64,000 nt of DNA from Amarobacter sp964507025 (lineage in GTDB: Bacteria; Chloroflexota; Dehalococcoidia; Tepidiformales; Tepidiformaceae). Below, piece by piece: positions 16,299 to 24,969 of the stretch. Every line of letters starts with the position of its first letter. The first letter of the stretch is position 1. The notes below the pieces were generated by a model. That model had not been told where the DNA came from and ran no database searches. It was given only the letters and a program-made list of their open reading frames with translations. The position numbers and the translations under genes were made by a program. Where the stretch lies: contig CAZDOK010000002.1 of the NCBI GenBank assembly GCA_964507025.1, positions 314,378-378,377 of the forward strand, written 5' to 3'.

Positions 16299-17669
16299 TC
16301 AGCTGCCAGCGGCGCTGATCCGGGCAATGGTCGAGAACGTGGCCACGTAGAGGTCGCCCTCGAAGCCGCAGGCCGGGAACACCACACACTGCAGGGGTGA
16401 GCCGATGGCGACCCGGGCCCGTTCGCGGCCGGTCTCGATATCGCGTACGACGACCTGCTCGGTCCCGCGCGCGTGGTCGTAGTCGTAGGCCACGAGTTCG
16501 CCCGTTTCGAGGTAGAGGAGCATGTGGCCGGCGTGGTTCTGCTGGTGGCGCCAGAGCAATTCGAGCGGGACGCCCGGGTCGCCGTACCTGAACGCGGCGA
16601 TCGCGCCGTTGCCGGAATCGAAGCCAACCACCACCTTGCGGACAGGGTCGATGCAGGGCGGATTGGCGACGATCCCGTTCGGGAGGCCGCAGATCTCGGT
16701 GAGTTCAGCCCGCCGTTCGCCATCGAGCGGCACGCGGACCAGGTGCAGCGGGGCGGCCGAGACACCCTTCCCGAAGAGCGACGGGCCGAAGCTGGTGGTC
16801 CCTTCGCCGTTATCGAGGAACCAGGCGCTGCCGTCCGCGAGCACCGTGTCCCAGCCGAAGGTCTGGCCGGGCTGGTCCAGGTAGGGTGTCGTGAATGTTT
16901 CATCGAGGGTGAGGGCGGCTGCGGCGGGGTCCCACGCTACGCGGAAGAGGTGCTGGTCGCCGACGACGTAGATGTTGACGCCGGCGCCATCCAGTTCGGC
17001 GGACAGGCGCGCGATAGAGCCTTCGGGCAGTCCAAGTCGGGCGACGATTTCGAGGCCCTCGGGCTCCAGCACGACCAGCTCCGAGCCCATGTCGCCCGGA
17101 GGCAGGGCATGGACGCCTGAGCCACCGGCGAAATCCTTCATGACCAGGTGGCCATCGGGGAGGATGAGGAGGGAGTTATAGGGGCGCTCGCGGGGAAGCT
17201 GGCGGGCGGCGAGCACGGAGCAGTCCTGCGCCAGGCGGTGGCACCAGCGGCCGAACGTGACGTAGAGGGAGCCGTTGGCGTGCGCGGCCAGCCCGCCGGG
17301 CCAGGGCCGACCGCCGGGCAGGTCGGGTGAGCGCTCGATGGGCTGGAGGGTGTGCGGGTCGATGCGCTCGACCCAGGCGGTGGACTGGTCGCCGCCAGGG
17401 GTGTGGCCCTGGAGGTACACCTGGCCGGCGGCGCGGAGGATGGGCATGCAGCCGATGAAGGCGGGCCGGCTGGTAGCGACGAGCGGACCGCTCGCGAGGG
17501 CCAGGGTGCCAGACGCGGGCGCCTGGAGGCGCGCCGGGCCGCCATCCTCACCGGGCCAGGGGCTCGGCCAGTACCCGTCGAGGACCGACGTCATCGTGGC
17601 CGGCCCTGCGGGCGCGTCGTCTGGAGGGGGAGGGGTCGAGCCTTCATTTCGTGGCACTGACGGTGCCAT
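16299..17669 (-). CDS. Putative beta-propeller protein of unknown function
   Basis: The 456-residue protein has no signal peptide. It is made of repeated beta-strand blocks rich in Gly/Asp turns (for example AHANGSLYVTFG, LLILPDGHLVMKDF, VVVGFDSGNGAIAAFRYG and EGDLYVATFSTIARI), consistent with a six- or seven-bladed propeller of the SMP-30/NHL or PQQ-like type. A proline-rich N-terminus may be untranslated; the ATG at 17594 (MTSVLDGYW) is an alternative start. The stop lies 8 bp from the tsaD stop, convergent. Function is not recognisable. Confidence 0.6.
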   Translation of the reverse strand: MAPSVPRNEGSTPPPPDDAPAGPATMTSVLDGYWPSPWPGEDGGPARLQAPASGTLALASGPLVATSRPAFIGCMPILRAAGQVYLQGHTPGGDQSTAWVERIDPHTLQPIERSPDLPGGRPWPGGLAAHANGSLYVTFGRWCHRLAQDCSVLAARQLPRERPYNSLLILPDGHLVMKDFAGGSGVHALPPGDMGSELVVLEPEGLEIVARLGLPEGSIARLSAELDGAGVNIYVVGDQHLFRVAWDPAAAALTLDETFTTPYLDQPGQTFGWDTVLADGSAWFLDNGEGTTSFGPSLFGKGVSAAPLHLVRVPLDGERRAELTEICGLPNGIVANPPCIDPVRKVVVGFDSGNGAIAAFRYGDPGVPLELLWRHQQNHAGHMLLYLETGELVAYDYDHARGTEQVVVRDIETGRERARVAIGSPLQCVVFPACGFEGDLYVATFSTIARISAAGS

Positions 17670-17701
17670 TTGTTTGGAGGGCTGTCAAACCCGTCTCGGA
17701 G

Positions 17702-19168
17702 TCAGCGACCGGGCTGCTGGCCGCTGCAGAAGGGCGGCACACCCGGGACTGCCTCGGCCGGGCGCGCCCTGCGCCACAGCTGGATGCCGTCCTCCTCGCG
17801 GACCAGGTCGAAGCCGAGGCGGGGGAGGGCGGCGCGGCAGGCGTCGTAGCCCGCTTCGAGGTCCTCCTGCGGCTTCGGGCCGTAGTCGTCGATGAGGACG
17901 TAGTCGGAGGTAAGTACTCGGGGGAAGACGAAGACCTCGCGGCGCTGCGCGAGGTGGGGCACGAACGGCGACTGCGCGCTGATGATCGCAGACGGCGGGA
18001 CCAGCTCAACGAACGAACGCGAGACGCGGGCATGGTGGTCGACCTCGAAGCGACCGGGTTCGAACGCCAACGACGGCGGGAGGGGCGCGCGGAGCATGAA
18101 CACGGCAACCGTTGCGGCTGCGCTCGCCGCCAGGGTTCGCCGGGGGGTGAAGTGGCGGGTGAACACGGGCCACCAGGTCCCGGATGGGCGATTGAGATGC
18201 ACGAGCAGGCAGCTGAAAGCGAAGGCGGTCGGGGCCAGGAGATAGTGGAGCTCGAACCGTGCCTGGTCGTTGTCCTGCGAGAGCGCGGGGAGGATGACGA
18301 GCGGAGCGCCGGCGAGAAGCGCCACCGGACGGAGCAGGAGGGCGCCGCCCGAAGCCAGGAAGAGGACGAGCACGATGGCGCCCTTGTCCCAGGTGACCAT
18401 GTGGCGGGCAACTTCACCGGGGTGAGCCGGGATGGCGAGGAGGATTTCGGTGGCGGAGTCGCCGAGGTAGCCGTAGCGTTCGGCCAGGGGGTTCAGCTCA
18501 TCGCCGCGGTAGTGGGGGATGAGCCAGAGGTTCACGACAGCGCCATAGACGATGGCCACGGCGGCCACCGCGGCTGCTTGCCCGCGCCACTGGAAGTGCC
18601 AGGCGGCGAGCACGACCAGCCCCAGGACGAGGATCGGTGCGTCTTCCTTGATGGTGAGGAGGAGCAGGACCGGGACGATGAAGAGCCAGTCGCGCTTGAG
18701 GACGAGGCCGTAGACCGCGGTGAAACAGAGGAGCGGGGCGAGCGCTTCGAGGTGAAAGTCGAACGAGACGGCACGCGCAACACCGAGGCTGAAGGCATAG
18801 GCGAAGCAGGCCAGGAGGGCGGCGGCCTGCCCAGCGCCATGCCGCGCGCAGAGGTACAGGGGGATGATGGCGGCGCCGAGCAGCACCGCCTGCGACACGA
18901 GGAGCGTCGCCGCGCCTCCACCGGCCCAGACCAGCGGCACGAACACCAGGAGCGCGGGCTGCCAGTGGTCGCCAGCGTAGGAGATGGCACGGAACGAGTA
19001 CTCGAAGGGTTCGCCGTGGGCGGTGTTCCAGGTGACCTGGGTGAAGACGCCAAGGTCCCAGGCATTGGAGTGGAAGGCGCGATGGAGGAGCAGGCTACAG
19101 GCCATCCACCAGCCCGTGAAGAGAGCAGCCATGAGGATGGGGACTGCGAGCGAGCGTCCACCCGGCAT
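17702..19168 (-). CDS. DUF2079 polytopic membrane protein
   Basis: A 488-residue protein with about ten membrane helices and a soluble C-terminal domain. It has the DUF2079 hallmarks: an N-terminal FHSNAWDLGVFTQVTWN segment, a SYAGDHWQPALLVFVPLVW block and a central HYRGDELNPLAERYGYLGDS loop. The family resembles GT-C glycosyltransferases in layout, but its activity is unknown. The open frame extends upstream; the ATG at 19168 (MPGGRSLAVPILMAALF) puts the first helix at the N-terminus. Confidence 0.8.
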   Translation of the reverse strand: MPGGRSLAVPILMAALFTGWWMACSLLLHRAFHSNAWDLGVFTQVTWNTAHGEPFEYSFRAISYAGDHWQPALLVFVPLVWAGGGAATLLVSQAVLLGAAIIPLYLCARHGAGQAAALLACFAYAFSLGVARAVSFDFHLEALAPLLCFTAVYGLVLKRDWLFIVPVLLLLTIKEDAPILVLGLVVLAAWHFQWRGQAAAVAAVAIVYGAVVNLWLIPHYRGDELNPLAERYGYLGDSATEILLAIPAHPGEVARHMVTWDKGAIVLVLFLASGGALLLRPVALLAGAPLVILPALSQDNDQARFELHYLLAPTAFAFSCLLVHLNRPSGTWWPVFTRHFTPRRTLAASAAATVAVFMLRAPLPPSLAFEPGRFEVDHHARVSRSFVELVPPSAIISAQSPFVPHLAQRREVFVFPRVLTSDYVLIDDYGPKPQEDLEAGYDACRAALPRLGFDLVREEDGIQLWRRARPAEAVPGVPPFCSGQQPGR

Positions 19169-19282
19169 GGGGGCTAGGGTCTGCCGCAGGCGGGAAACGC
19201 GCGAGCCCGAAGGGCCGCATGCCTCCCGGAGACGTGGCAGCCGGGAGTAAGCTGAGAACGAAATCGGGAGGATCCGGGCCGC

Positions 19283-19747
19283 ATGATCAGGCTCACCGAC
19301 CGGGTCGTCATTCGTACCACACCCGAACGAGTATTCGGCTGGCTGGCCCGCATGCCCGAAGAGTACGGAAGGTGGCACCCTGACCATGTCTCGTGCCGCG
19401 CGACCGGCGGTTCGCTAACGAGGCCGGGTTCGGTGGTGGATTGCAAGGAATACCTGCATGGGAAGCTCCACACCCTGCGCCTCGAGACCCGAAGCTTCCG
19501 CGAGGACGAGCGGCTCGACTACGCGATACAAGGGCTGGGTTGGGGAGCGTTCTCCGTGGCTCGCGTCGCTGAGGGCGTGGAATTCACGGCGGAGATCGCC
19601 CTCGGGACGAATATCCCGCTTGTGGGTTGGATCGTGGATGCTGTCCTTCGCATGCTGTTCCGCGGCAGGATTGCCGCGATGCGGGTCCATATGCGCGAGG
19701 AAGGCGAGAACCTGAAGCGGATCCTCGAGAGTGAACGGCCAGGCTGA
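19283..19747 (+). CDS. SRPBCC-family protein
   Basis: The 154-residue protein has the Bet v1/START-like layout: an N-terminal strand and helix (VVIRTTPERVFGWLARMPEEYGRWHPDH), an antiparallel sheet and a long C-terminal helix (MRVHMREEGENLKRILE). SRPBCC proteins bind hydrophobic ligands; many are polyketide cyclases or lipid binders. No partner suggests the ligand here. It is divergent from the DUF2079 gene. Confidence 0.8.
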   Translation: MIRLTDRVVIRTTPERVFGWLARMPEEYGRWHPDHVSCRATGGSLTRPGSVVDCKEYLHGKLHTLRLETRSFREDERLDYAIQGLGWGAFSVARVAEGVEFTAEIALGTNIPLVGWIVDAVLRMLFRGRIAAMRVHMREEGENLKRILESERPG

Positions 19748-19777
19748 CCGGGTCGCCGCCGTCGCCCCATGAGCCCC

Positions 19778-20224
19778 CTAGCCTTCGCCCGTGCCGACCT
19801 GGAGGGGAGGGAGGTGGAACGGCTTGACGAGGCGCGGGTAGAGGGCGCCGAAGGCTCCTGCTCCGACGAGGGTGCCGGCGAGCGCCGCCAGGGCGTAGAG
19901 CTTGCCTTCGCCGATGTTGACGAGGATGGGCCCGGGGCACATGCCGGTGATCGACCAGCCGATACCGAAGAGCACGCCGCCGTAGACGTTGCCGCGGTGC
20001 CCGGGCTTGTTTTCGATGCGCAGCGGCTGGCCGGTGAGCGAGCGGCCGTAGCGCTTGAGGAGCCAGAGGGAGGGAGCAGTGAGGGCGACGGCGGTGCCGA
20101 TGATGCCGTAGAGCTGGAACTCCTCGAACAGGAACATGCCCTGGATGAAGTTGTAGTCGGCGGCGCCGGAACGGCTGAGGGCGAACCCGAAGACGGAACC
20201 GAGGACGAGGTAGAAGAAGATCAC
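19778..20224 (-). CDS. YeeE/YedE-family half transporter (second of a pair)
   Basis: A 148-residue membrane protein with four or so helices and the family Cys motif SITGMCPGPILVNIG. YeeE/YedE (TsuA-like) proteins import thiosulfate or related sulfur compounds using conserved cysteines. Here the transporter is split into two half-length proteins; this one starts at a GTG 13 bp after the stop of its partner, so they are translationally close and probably assemble together. The upstream extension of the frame has no membrane character and is not included. Confidence 0.85.
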   Translation of the reverse strand: MIFFYLVLGSVFGFALSRSGAADYNFIQGMFLFEEFQLYGIIGTAVALTAPSLWLLKRYGRSLTGQPLRIENKPGHRGNVYGGVLFGIGWSITGMCPGPILVNIGEGKLYALAALAGTLVGAGAFGALYPRLVKPFHLPPLQVGTGEG

Positions 20225-20237
20225 GAGGGTGCTCCGG

Positions 20238-20741
20238 TTAGACGATGACGCGGTAGATGAGGTTGGTGGTGACGGCCCCGGCGGCCATGAAGCTGACGGT
20301 GGAGATGATGCTGGGCAGCTCGAGGTTGGACATGCCAAAGATGCCGTGGCCGCTGGTGCAGCCGCCGGCGAGGCGGGTGCCGAAACCGATGAGGAGCCCG
20401 CCGCCGAACATCCAGATGAGCTTGCCGCCGTTGCCCCAGCCGATCTCGGCGTCGAACATGCCGAGGTCCCAGAAGGGTTCCCAGCCGCCGCCGAGAACCG
20501 CGGAGAGGAACCCGCCGATCACGAGCCCGCCGAGCAGGGGCAGGCGCCACGAGTTCGTGCCCCGGAGGGCGTCGCGCTGGAAGTAGGGAGCCTGCACGAC
20601 AAGCGAGCAGACATTCTCGAAGCCGGTGGAGACGCCGAGGCGGCGGTTGCCGACGAACAGCAACGTGAGCGTGACGGCGCTGATGACGGCACCGCCGGCG
20701 GCCCAGTGCCAGGGGCTGAGGTCGTTCAGGATGAGATGCAT
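20238..20741 (-). CDS. YeeE/YedE-family half transporter (first of a pair)
   Basis: The 167-residue first half of the split YeeE/YedE transporter, with an N-terminal helix, FENVCSLVVQAPYF, and the conserved Cys motif LAGGCTSGHGIFGMSNLE. Together with the gene at 19778-20224 it should form a sulfur-compound importer. The pair is divergent from a MoaD-like sulfur-carrier gene (20856), suggesting a shared link to sulfur supply. Confidence 0.87.
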   Translation of the reverse strand: MHLILNDLSPWHWAAGGAVISAVTLTLLFVGNRRLGVSTGFENVCSLVVQAPYFQRDALRGTNSWRLPLLGGLVIGGFLSAVLGGGWEPFWDLGMFDAEIGWGNGGKLIWMFGGGLLIGFGTRLAGGCTSGHGIFGMSNLELPSIISTVSFMAAGAVTTNLIYRVIV

Positions 20742-20855
20742 GTGGCCTCGCGGACGGTCGTGGGTTTGTTGGCGCAAAGCATGCGCGATCGGCGCGGTTC
20801 CGTCTCGGCGGGGCCGGGGCGCGGCGGGTGGGGCCGGCCTGCTAGGATCGCTGGC

Positions 20856-21131
20856 ATGGACGTGCGCTTTTACGCGACCCTGCGGCCGATGGTCGGTGGC
20901 AAGAACGTGCACCTGGAACTGAGGGAAGGCGCGACCGTTAAGGACCTGCTCGACACGGTGACTGAGCGCTTCCCGGAGCTTGGCGCAAAGATCTGGACGC
21001 CAGAGGGGACGCTGGGCGAGTACATCAAGGTGTTCGTGGACGGGCGGGAGATCCGGTACCTGCAGATGCTCGAGACACCGGTGCCGCCGAGCGCTGACGT
21101 GGACATCTTCCCGCCGGCGGCCGGTGGGTGA
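20856..21131 (+). CDS. MoaD/ThiS-family sulfur carrier protein
   Basis: The 91-residue ubiquitin-like protein starts MDVRFYATLRPMVGGKNV and ends in the diagnostic Gly-Gly (PPAAGG), which is adenylated and thiocarboxylated by an E1-like enzyme. It may serve molybdopterin/tungstopterin synthesis, which the aldehyde:ferredoxin oxidoreductase at 27375-29189 would need, or another sulfur transfer. No MoaE or MoeB lies here. The stop overlaps the next start (GTGA), so the two genes are coupled. Confidence 0.9.
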   Translation: MDVRFYATLRPMVGGKNVHLELREGATVKDLLDTVTERFPELGAKIWTPEGTLGEYIKVFVDGREIRYLQMLETPVPPSADVDIFPPAAGG

Positions 21132-21373
21132 CACGCCTGGAGATCCGGAACCTGCGTGCGGACGAGATCCGCGCGCAACTGCTGCGTGAGATGGGCGGGA
21201 CGGTGGATGGGACAAGGGTGGATGGGGACGGGTGGAGCGTGGACTTCGTGGTTGGCGAACCGGCGAAGGTTGGGCGGATGCTGGTGCCGGTGCTGTTCCT
21301 GGATGTCAGCGGCGCGCGCGCGGCGGAGATAGCCCACTACCTGCGGCTGCGAACGATGCGCGGGGGCGGGTGA
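21128..21373 (+). CDS. DUF1952-like protein (MoaD-related C-terminal domain)
   Basis: An 81-residue alpha/beta protein (TRLEIRNLRADEIRAQLLREMGG at the N-terminus, then strands ending in LFLDVSGARAAEIAHYLRLRTMRGGG). From memory, a domain of this kind is fused to the C-terminus of a MoaD-related protein in Thermus; here it would be a separate cistron overlapping moaD by 4 bases, which supports the assignment. Family membership is inferred from context and length and needs a profile search. The start is GTG. Confidence 0.6.
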   Translation: MTRLEIRNLRADEIRAQLLREMGGTVDGTRVDGDGWSVDFVVGEPAKVGRMLVPVLFLDVSGARAAEIAHYLRLRTMRGGG

Positions 21374-21449
21374 GCGCCGCGAGGACAGCCGGTGCCTGGA
21401 CGCGTTCACCCTCGGCGAAGAGCGCCGGGCAGTGGAGGCGGTGCCGTAG

Positions 21450-22712
21450 TCAGCCCTGCCAGGTCAACTCGACATCACCGAAGACGATGGTGTCGCCGCG
21501 TTCGGCGCCGGCCTGGCGGAGGGCCTTCGCGATGCCCCAGCGTTCGAGCCGGCGGAGGATTTCGTCCTCGGCGCCGGGCATGCCGGTGTCCATCATCTGG
21601 ACGAAGGTGACGGGCCGGTAGCCCTCGACGAGGTAGCGGCCCTCGCCCACGCGCATCACGGTGAAGCGCTCCTCGGATGGCGGGCGGAGGATGGGCACCT
21701 CTTCGGGCGGCGCAGCGGCGGCACGGGCCTTTTCGATGTTGACCAGGGCCATCAGTTCGGCGGTGAGCTCCTCGACGCCCAGGCCGCTCTCGGCCGAGAC
21801 GACCCAGACCTTTGTGCTGTCGAGGTGCTTCGAGAGGATGCTCGCCGAATCGCCCGCGATTTCTGGCGCGAGGTCGGCCTTCGTGACGGCGACCACGCGT
21901 GCGACCTCATCGAGCTTTGGGTCGTAGGCGCGGAGCTCGCCTTCGATCAGCTCGTAGTCGGTTACCGGGTCGGGCGAGCTGCAATCGACCACGTGGAGGA
22001 GGACGCGACAGCGGCGGATGTGCTTGAGGAATTCGAAGCCGAGCCCGTAGCCTTCGGAGGCGCCTTCCACGAGACCGGGCAGGTCGGCCAGGGTGAAGCG
22101 CTCATAGCCGACGTTGACCACTCCGAGCATGGGCTCGAGCGTGGTGAACGGGTAGTTCGCGATCTTCGGCTTCGCGTTCGAGACGGCTGCGAGGAAGGTG
22201 GACTTACCGGCGTTCGGAAGGCCAATGAGGCCAACATCGGCGAGGAGGCGGAGTTCAAGGCGGATGGTGACCGACTCGCCTTCCTGGCCCTTCTGGGAGT
22301 AGCCGGGGGTCTTGTTGGTGGCCGTTGCGAAGCGTTTGTTTCCCCAGCCGCCGCGCCCGCCAAAGGCGACGATCACCTCCTGACCCACCGTTTCGAGATC
22401 CGCGATCAGGTCTCCGGTGTCGACCTCGTGGACCACGGTGCCCGCCGGGACATCCAGGTAGATATCCTCGCCGTTGGCGCCATGACGGAGGTTCGGGCCG
22501 CCGTTGCCGCCGTTCCCTGCCTTGAACTTCTTTTTCGCCCGGTACTGCTCCAGCGTGTAGACATCATCGACCGCGCGGAGGTAGACGCGGCCGCCACGAC
22601 CGCCGTCGCCACCGTCCGGCCCACCCTGGGGGACGAACTTCTCGCGGTGGTAGCTGACCAGCCCGTGGCCTCCGTTGCCGCCCTGCACGTGGATCTCGAT
22701 CGCGTCCAGCAT
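21450..22712 (-). CDS. obg: GTPase Obg/CgtA
   Basis: The complete 420-residue Obg has three domains: the glycine-rich Obg fold (residues 1-158, with GGNGGHG, GGPDGGDGGRGG and GGRGGWGN), the G domain with P-loop GLPNAGKST (164-172), DLPGLVEGAS and VTKAD, and the C-terminal OCT domain (VEGYRPVTFVQMMDTGM). Obg binds the large ribosomal subunit and links ribosome maturation to stress and replication. Its usual partners rpmA and rplU are not adjacent; it seems to be transcribed alone. Confidence 0.96.
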   Translation of the reverse strand: MLDAIEIHVQGGNGGHGLVSYHREKFVPQGGPDGGDGGRGGRVYLRAVDDVYTLEQYRAKKKFKAGNGGNGGPNLRHGANGEDIYLDVPAGTVVHEVDTGDLIADLETVGQEVIVAFGGRGGWGNKRFATATNKTPGYSQKGQEGESVTIRLELRLLADVGLIGLPNAGKSTFLAAVSNAKPKIANYPFTTLEPMLGVVNVGYERFTLADLPGLVEGASEGYGLGFEFLKHIRRCRVLLHVVDCSSPDPVTDYELIEGELRAYDPKLDEVARVVAVTKADLAPEIAGDSASILSKHLDSTKVWVVSAESGLGVEELTAELMALVNIEKARAAAAPPEEVPILRPPSEERFTVMRVGEGRYLVEGYRPVTFVQMMDTGMPGAEDEILRRLERWGIAKALRQAGAERGDTIVFGDVELTWQG

Positions 22713-22984
22713 CTCCAACCATCTGAACAGATGTGGCGGACTGAAGGAAGTTTGATGATGCTGGTGGACCGTTGGGAACGTTGGGGAGTGCCTTCGCGCA
22801 GATTCGGGGGAGGGCCATTCGAGGTTGGGTTCCGGTGTCGGGTTCCCGGTTGGGAACACCCGGAGGAGGGTGGGAGCGCGGCCTGCGGGGGATCCGGCGG
22901 GTATTCGCGGTTGGGGACCGTCGCCCTTCCCCAACGGGAATCCGGACGGATTGCGAGGTTCGGATCCCCACGGGCCGTTGGGAT
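22713..22984. other. Intergenic region with a second GTTCCC/GGGAAC palindrome
   Basis: About 270 bases without a gene. They include GTTCCC-N4-GGGAAC at 22842-22857 and TTCCC-N4-GGGAA at 22927-22940, the same design as the palindromes at 7282-7366, with several looser GGGAA and TTGGGG copies around them. The obg promoter should also lie here. Confidence 0.6.
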
Positions 22985-23515
22985 CTACCGCGACAGTTCG
23001 GCGATGGCCTGGCGGACATCCCGGTCTTCGATGAATACCGCGCCGCGGGCCTCGCGGATCGCCTGGGCACGCTTGATGATGGCGGCCTGCGGCATGCCGG
23101 CCGGAGGCTCGGTGATCCAGGCGAGGAGCTCGACGGTGACGTTGTTGGGATCCTTGAAGTAGAGGGAACGCTCGTAGCCGCGGTCGATGGGGCCCTCGTA
23201 GTCGACGCCGGCATCGCGGAGGCGGTGTTCCCACGCGGGAAGATCGGCGAGTGAAACATCGAGGGCGACATGATCCATGTGGCCGGAACCGCCCTGGGCC
23301 TCGGGGTAGCTCGCGGGGTCGACGCCGGGCCGTGGGACGAAGTAGGCGATGAAGTTGTCGTTGCCGACGTGGAAGAAGAGGTGTTCCTCGGGCTCGTAGT
23401 CGAGATTGGGCTGGCGGAGGACGAGTTCCATGCCAAGGACGCGGGTGTAGAAATCGATGGTGGCCTGGGCGTTCCGGCCGGAGATGGCGGGGTGCGAGAT
23501 GCGGAGGGTGTGCAC
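22985..23515 (-). CDS. VOC-family (glyoxalase/bleomycin-resistance) protein
   Basis: The 176-residue protein has the vicinal-oxygen-chelate layout: two beta-alpha-beta-beta-beta modules (SHPAISGRNAQATIDFYTRVLGMELV and DHVALDVSLADLPAWEHRLRDAGVDYEGP) ending in the characteristic SLYFKDPNNVTVELLAW, whose Glu is a likely metal ligand. The substrate is unknown. The GTG at 23515 (VHTLRISHPAISG) fits the family N-terminus better than the in-frame TTG at 23542. Confidence 0.82.
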   Translation of the reverse strand: MHTLRISHPAISGRNAQATIDFYTRVLGMELVLRQPNLDYEPEEHLFFHVGNDNFIAYFVPRPGVDPASYPEAQGGSGHMDHVALDVSLADLPAWEHRLRDAGVDYEGPIDRGYERSLYFKDPNNVTVELLAWITEPPAGMPQAAIIKRAQAIREARGAVFIEDRDVRQAIAELSR

Positions 23516-23658
23516 GGGGGCCTCTGGTAGTTGCTTGCACAAATAGTATGGCAGATGGAACCAGGGGTATGCGACGCGAGTTTCGGGAAGACGGCTTCAC
23601 CTTTGTTGCGGGGCAAGGCGCCGAACGCGCACACTTAAGCCGGACGGAATCCCGAATC

Positions 23659-24969
23659 ATGTTCGATCACGCCAGACGCTTTCGCCGCAGCTTCCGTGTG
23701 GCCCGGACGGGTGCGCGCATCTACCTGGGGTACAAGCGTACCCAGCACGGCGTGCGGAAACTGCCGCCCGAGGTAGCCGCGCAGCACTGGGAGCGCCGTC
23801 ACGAATCCGCCGCGGAGTCGCTCTACCGGCTGGCAGTCGACCTGAAGGGCCTGTACATCAAGTCGGGGCAGTTCATCGGGACGCGCACGGACGTCGTGCC
23901 AGCACCGTACACGCGATCGCTTTCGCGGTTGCAGGACCAGGTACCGGCGCGGCCGATGGCGGTCGTAAAGCACACTATCGAGAGCGAGCTGAAACGCCCG
24001 ATCGAAGAGCTATTCGCAACCTTCGATGAGCGTCCGATCGGGTCGGCGTCGCTGGCGCAAGTGCACCGGGCCACACTGCCTGACGGGCGCGAGGTAGTCG
24101 TGAAGGTGCAGTACCCGGAGGTGGCCGGCCTGGTGCGGCTGGATGTGCGGAACCTGCGGACGATCGTGGGGATCGTGGCGCGGCGGGAGCCGAACTTCGA
24201 CTTCCGGGCGGTGGTGAACGAGATCGGCACGCAGGTGCCGCTCGAGCTGGACTTCGAGCGCGAGGCGGAGATGACCCGGCGCATCCGGGAGAACCTGCGG
24301 GGAGTGCCGGGCGTCGTGGTGCCGCGCGTCATCGACGACCACGTCGCGAGGAAGGTGATCGTCACCGAGTACATCCACGGGGCGCGGCTGCTCGACCGGG
24401 AACGGCTCGAATCGATGAACATCGACCGGATCGCATTCGCGAAGACCGTGGCGGAGGCCTACGGGCACCAGATCATGGTGGACGGGCTGTTCCAGGCGGA
24501 CCCGCACCCGGGGAACATCCTGGTGTTGCCGGGCGGGCGCGCGGGGCTGCTCGACTTCGGGCTGACGAAGGAGCTGCCGGTCCGGGCGCGGCTGGGGTTC
24601 GCGAAGCTCGTCATCGCTGCCGGCGACCGCGACCCGCACCGGATCGTCGAGGCGTTCCGCGAGCTGGGCGTGAAGGTGAAGTCGGAATCGCCAGAGGATG
24701 TGCTGCCGCTGATGCAGCTGATGTTCGATGCGCGGCCAATCGACCGGCCGGCGCAGAGCGAGATCCAGGTACGGCGCGGCGCCATGCGGGCGAACCCGGT
24801 GGAGGCGATCCCCGGGGACCTGGTGTTGCTGGGGCGGGTGATCGGGCTGCTGCGCGGGGTCTGCGCCTCGCTGGGCACGCCGCTCAGCCCGATGCAAATG
24901 CTGCGGCCGTTCGCTGAGCAGGCGCTGGTGGAAGCCGGAGCCACTCCGGGAGCCGCGGCGGCGTCGTAG
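23659..24969 (+). CDS. ABC1/UbiB/AarF-family atypical kinase
   Basis: The 436-residue protein carries the UbiB hallmarks: the KxGQ motif (LYIKSGQFIGTRTD), a modified nucleotide loop (PIGSASLAQVHRA), the invariant Lys in VVVKVQYP, DPHPGNILV and LLDFGLTKEL. UbiB-type proteins are ATPases that support quinone or isoprenoid-lipid metabolism. No clear C-terminal membrane anchor is present. The start is placed at the ATG at 23659 (MFDHARRFRRSFRVARTG). Its 3' end overlaps the convergent M48 peptidase gene by 86 bp. Confidence 0.9.
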   Translation: MFDHARRFRRSFRVARTGARIYLGYKRTQHGVRKLPPEVAAQHWERRHESAAESLYRLAVDLKGLYIKSGQFIGTRTDVVPAPYTRSLSRLQDQVPARPMAVVKHTIESELKRPIEELFATFDERPIGSASLAQVHRATLPDGREVVVKVQYPEVAGLVRLDVRNLRTIVGIVARREPNFDFRAVVNEIGTQVPLELDFEREAEMTRRIRENLRGVPGVVVPRVIDDHVARKVIVTEYIHGARLLDRERLESMNIDRIAFAKTVAEAYGHQIMVDGLFQADPHPGNILVLPGGRAGLLDFGLTKELPVRARLGFAKLVIAAGDRDPHRIVEAFRELGVKVKSESPEDVLPLMQLMFDARPIDRPAQSEIQVRRGAMRANPVEAIPGDLVLLGRVIGLLRGVCASLGTPLSPMQMLRPFAEQALVEAGATPGAAAAS

